64,000 nt of DNA from Mesorhizobium sp. Pch-S (GTDB taxonomy: Bacteria > Pseudomonadota > Alphaproteobacteria > Rhizobiales > Rhizobiaceae), in assembly GCF_004136315.1 (NCBI RefSeq), contig NZ_CP029562.1, positions 3,619,501-3,683,500 of the forward strand, read 5' to 3'. A model generated the notes under the pieces. The model had not been told where the DNA came from. It did not search any database and worked only from the letters and a program-made list of their open reading frames with translations. Each line of letters opens with the position of its first letter. Position 1 is the first letter of the stretch. Both the position numbers and the translations under genes were made by a program. Below, in pieces: positions 63,141 to 64,000 of this stretch.

Positions 63141-64000
63141 TCAATGCGCTTGATCGGAGATGCTGGCTGTCATCAATGTGTCGGCACTGATGCCCGGAGC
63201 GACGAATTCCCCGACGATGCGTCCGTCGCGCAGCACCACCACGCGGTCACACACCTTCGGTAGCTCTTCGATCTCGCTGGAGACGAAGATGATGCTCTTG
63301 CCCTCCGCAGCGAGCGCACGGATGATTGCGTAGATCTGGCTTTTGGCCTCGACGTCGACGCCGCGTGTCGGCTCGTCGAGCAGCAACAGTCGCGAACCGG
63401 CATGGACCCAGCGGCCGATAACGATCTTCTGCTGGTTGCCGCCGGAAAGTGTGCCAATTGGCGTCGTCGTGTCCGGCGCCTTGACGCTCATACGCTCGAT
63501 GATCTGGCGCGTAGCGGCGGCCACCCGCCGCGCCGACAGCACACCGAAGGTGGTGACCTGTCCCGCATCGCTCATCACCGTGTTCTCGTCGATGCCGAGA
63601 AGCGGCACGATGCCGTCGTCCTTGCGGCTTTCGGGCGTCATGCCGAGCCCTCGTTTCAGCATGCCGGCCCAGTTCTCGTCTGTTACGTCGACTCCGTCGA
63701 GGACAACGCTGCCGGCATCGGCGCGCTCCTGACCTGCGATGATGCGGAGCAGCTCGGTGCGCCCCGACCCGAGCAAGCCGGCTATGCCAAGGACCTCGCC
63801 GCGCCTGAGATCGAAGCTGATATCGCGAAGTTTGGGCGGGTAGCTGATGTTGCGCACCGCCAGCAACGTGCCGCCCGCGCTGCGCGGTATCACCAGGTCG
63901 TCCTTCCTTTCGTCGTGGCCAAGCATCATGCGCACGATGTCGCTTGTGTCGGCGGTGCCGATGTCGAGGGTTGAAACGATGCGACCGTCGCGCATCACGC
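63141..64000 (-). CDS. Sugar ABC transporter ATP-binding protein (CUT2), N-terminus outside window
   Basis: About 286 residues of the C-terminal part of a tandem ATPase; the frame runs open to the window end, so the first cassette is missing here. Seen: the degenerate second Walker A 'GLLGSGRTELLRII', 'LSGGNQQKIVIGRWV', 'LLLLDEPTRGVDVEAKSQIY'. It pairs with the permease at 62121-63128. A binding protein is expected beyond 64000. Confidence 0.92.
   Translation of the reverse strand, partial: VMRDGRIVSTLDIGTADTSDIVRMMLGHDERKDDLVIPRSAGGTLLAVRNISYPPKLRDISFDLRRGEVLGIAGLLGSGRTELLRIIAGQERADAGSVVLDGVDVTDENWAGMLKRGLGMTPESRKDDGIVPLLGIDENTVMSDAGQVTTFGVLSARRVAAATRQIIERMSVKAPDTTTPIGTLSGGNQQKIVIGRWVHAGSRLLLLDEPTRGVDVEAKSQIYAIIRALAAEGKSIIFVSSEIEELPKVCDRVVVLRDGRIVGEFVAPGISADTLMTASISDQAH

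Overview
The window looks like chromosome of a high-GC alphaproteobacterium of the Rhizobiales, most like the Mesorhizobium/Aminobacter group (inferred from protein families, not from a marker gene). The clues are the Omp2-type porin, DUF2244 beside nth, DUF6074, two DUF995 proteins, an S. meliloti-like uxs/uxe polysaccharide operon, many solute-binding-protein transporters, and several copies of short palindromic intergenic repeats. I see no rRNA, tRNA, transposase, prophage or CRISPR array.

Layout. 1-7.4 kb: amidase (cut by the window edge) with ribokinase, an EamA exporter, an Ada-like repair protein, DUF2244 divergent from endonuclease III, and small housekeeping genes. 7.5-8.5 kb: a small exported protein, a frameshifted Flp pilin relic and an intact Flp pilin. 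8.8-11.6 kb: Pit phosphate transporter and a CorA/ZntB-type metal transporter. 11.6-15.6 kb: patatin-like phospholipase and acetoacetate decarboxylase, divergent from 3-hydroxybutyrate dehydrogenase, then a MerR regulator. 15.7-20.5 kb: a ribose-type ABC transporter ending in its own LacI regulator, with a perfect 20-bp operator palindrome before the first gene. 20.6-22.8 kb: ArsR/SRPBCC pair and an FkbM methyltransferase.

22.8-28.2 kb: an agmatine-to-putrescine operon with two agmatine deiminases (one with a Tat signal), N-carbamoylputrescine amidase and a PotF-like binding protein, divergent from a LysR regulator. 28.2-37.2 kb: an AraC-type regulator divergent from uxs, uxe/galE, a processive glycosyltransferase, ugd, DUF995, a GH26-like hydrolase and DUF995. 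This resembles the c-di-GMP-controlled CuxR/arabinose-containing polysaccharide locus of S. meliloti. 38.3-48.1 kb: DUF3088, then three flavin monooxygenases, an N-acyl amidohydrolase, an N-acetyltransferase and a polar amino-acid ABC transporter. This set matches the Bacillus ytm/yxe logic for recovering cysteine from S-modified cysteines.

48.1-56.4 kb: VOC protein and a frameshifted WYL regulator, porin, a gene-free stretch with three abutting hairpins (candidate sRNA), MarR, a BaeSR-like two-component system flanked by 11-bp-spaced direct repeats, DUF6074, and an HxlR regulator divergent from an alpha/beta hydrolase with two matching palindromes between them. 56.4-64 kb: a tightly packed minus-strand operon for L-rhamnose oxidation by the non-phosphorylated diketo-hydrolase route (dehydrogenase, dehydratase, second dehydrogenase, hydrolase) plus a GMC oxidoreductase with its small subunit and a sugar ABC transporter that runs off the window end. 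The lactonase step is not seen.
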